Source of the DNA: Agroathelia rolfsii
Taxonomy: Eukaryota; Basidiomycota; Agaricomycetes; Amylocorticiales; Amylocorticiaceae
Assembly (NCBI GenBank): GCA_018343915.1
Contig: JABRWF010000005.1
Coordinates: forward strand, 2,205,001-2,269,000
Length of the DNA stretch: 64,000 nt
Reading direction: 5' to 3'
Below are positions 63,042-64,000 of this stretch, in pieces. Under the pieces are notes generated by a model that did no database searches, was not told the DNA's origin, and was given only the letters and a program-made list of their open reading frames with translations. Numbering within the stretch: the stretch's first letter is position 1; each line of letters opens with the position of its first letter. The translations under genes and the position numbers were made by a program.

Positions 63042-64000
63042 TTACCAGAAGGCGCACCTACAGAAACTGAGATCATTGCACAACATGTTTCGGATGAGTG
63101 TACAACTTACCAGCCTGAGAAGCATTGACATAGATTTTCTATGGACATTGCTTGCTCAATAAGCCTGTTGACCTGCTCGGCGGGTGCGAGTTCTTTTTTT
63201 GGATCAAAGTCTCGACCTGATCAACACAGCATTATTAGACACTGATATAAAACTGATTAATAAGACAGAATGACGCACCAGATAGTTTACTCTGAACTCG
63301 ATTAGCAACAGTCAAAGCCCGGTCATTGCGCACTTCTCTTACGGCACCTAATTCGCCCGTCCGTTCTAGTGCAATTACGGTTAGGTTAGGAACAGAGTCT
63401 AATGCACTTACAACAACTCACCATTGAAAATGTCATTTTCATCTGCCTTGAGCTTTCGTGTAGGTCCCTGAGGATGTGCAGCTACGCGCGCTAGTTCTAT
63501 ATTCCTCTCACGTTCATTATCACCACCTATAAGAATGCGTCAGATCGTTAGTTGACATGAGAATCATGGTTATTGACCTTCTGCCCTTCGGGCATCTTCA
63601 TCAGTCTGCATCAAACGCCAGTTGATCAAAGGATCATAAACAAAGGCTTCCATGACAGCCATTAAGGACTCCTTGTTTGCCCGCAACACAGACATGGTGA
63701 TCTCGCATGTGCGTCTGAAGCTTCCTTCAATGCCGCTGACCTAGTAATGGAAATTCAGGCGTGGACGGATCTATATAAAGAACAGCGACTTGCCTCCATG
63801 GCATGTGTGAGCATACGTGTTAAGCGGAATGGTATCTTCTCTGGGAACTTCTCGCGGTGCATGGCGATCTCGAAACAATCTCCAAAATCGATGTGAACGA
63901 CCTTGCCAGTACTGCGCTCCAAGAGGATATTGGAAGGATGACGATCGCCTAGACCAAGGATATGTCCAACCATACTATTCACGGCCAGAGATCGGGTATA
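63042..64000 (-). CDS. TOR1: TOR kinase, C-terminal end (truncated by window edge)
   Basis: Only the last part of the kinase and FATC domains is in the window; the 5' side is beyond 64000. Catalytic loop [20 protein letters not shown] and the activation segment [20 protein letters not shown] are near-identical to those of known TORs. Also [32 protein letters not shown] and [20 protein letters not shown]. The FATC tail ends [18 protein letters not shown], with the last codons on a separate exon (stop TAA 63042-63044). TOR is the nutrient-sensing growth kinase. The symbol is generic; most basidiomycetes have one TOR gene. Confidence 0.95.

Overview
This is nuclear DNA of a filamentous basidiomycete (Agaricomycotina type). 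The genes are split by many short introns, mostly about 45-90 nt with GT..AG ends. They lie on both strands with compact spacing. Several families are typical of mushroom-forming fungi: a FunK1-type kinase, a DUF6534 membrane protein and a secreted Ser/Ala-rich protein. There is no bacterial operon structure, CRISPR array, rRNA operon or intact transposon. Wherever I checked them, splice junctions keep reading phase, so most gene models were rebuilt exon by exon. Reading frames listed as starting at TTG, CTG or GTG were not taken as real starts.

Layout. 1-2057 (+) is the 3' part of methylenetetrahydrofolate reductase. 2934-6032 (-) is an ELMO/CED-12 protein. 6858-8715 (+) is a vacuolar-type amino acid transporter. 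9119-12353 (+) is an R3H-SUZ RNA-binding protein, and 12892-13674 (+) is RNA polymerase II subunit RPB4. 13798-16009 (-) is a PUS1-type tRNA pseudouridine synthase, 16943-18858 (-) xylulokinase, and 19417-21720 (-) a PIF1 helicase. 22.6-26.2 kb holds two damaged genes, a FunK1-like kinase relic and a DUF6534 gene with one in-frame stop. 26757-28239 (-) is a secreted protein, 29530-31040 (-) an SR splicing factor, 31396-32931 (+) an APH-fold phosphotransferase, 34260-34748 (-) an unknown basic protein, and 36294-38905 (-) a PAK/Ste20-family kinase. 39110-49038 (-) is TEL1/ATM, 12 exons and about 3,077 residues. 50153-54615 (+) holds two tandem M19 membrane dipeptidases. They are followed by a GDSL esterase (+), a 2,4-dienoyl-CoA-reductase-like SDR (-), an MDR enoyl/quinone reductase (-) and a dienelactone hydrolase (-). 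63042-64000 (-) is the C-terminal end of TOR kinase.

How the genes fit together. Most are conserved housekeeping genes: one-carbon metabolism, transcription, tRNA modification, splicing, pentose metabolism, telomere and DNA-damage control by TEL1 and PIF1, growth control by TOR, and Rho-GTPase signalling by ELMO and PAK. The accessory parts are the 22-29 kb stretch and the run of hydrolases and oxidoreductases between TEL1 and TOR. I did not find a convincing new multi-gene system. The best leads are a conserved 13-nt micro-exon that carries the metal-binding HxD motif in both M19 dipeptidases, a mitochondrial-presequence-like extension of PUS1 with no AUG, three isolated TAG nonsense codons in two neighbouring genes, and a 123-bp foldback element at 60.8 kb.
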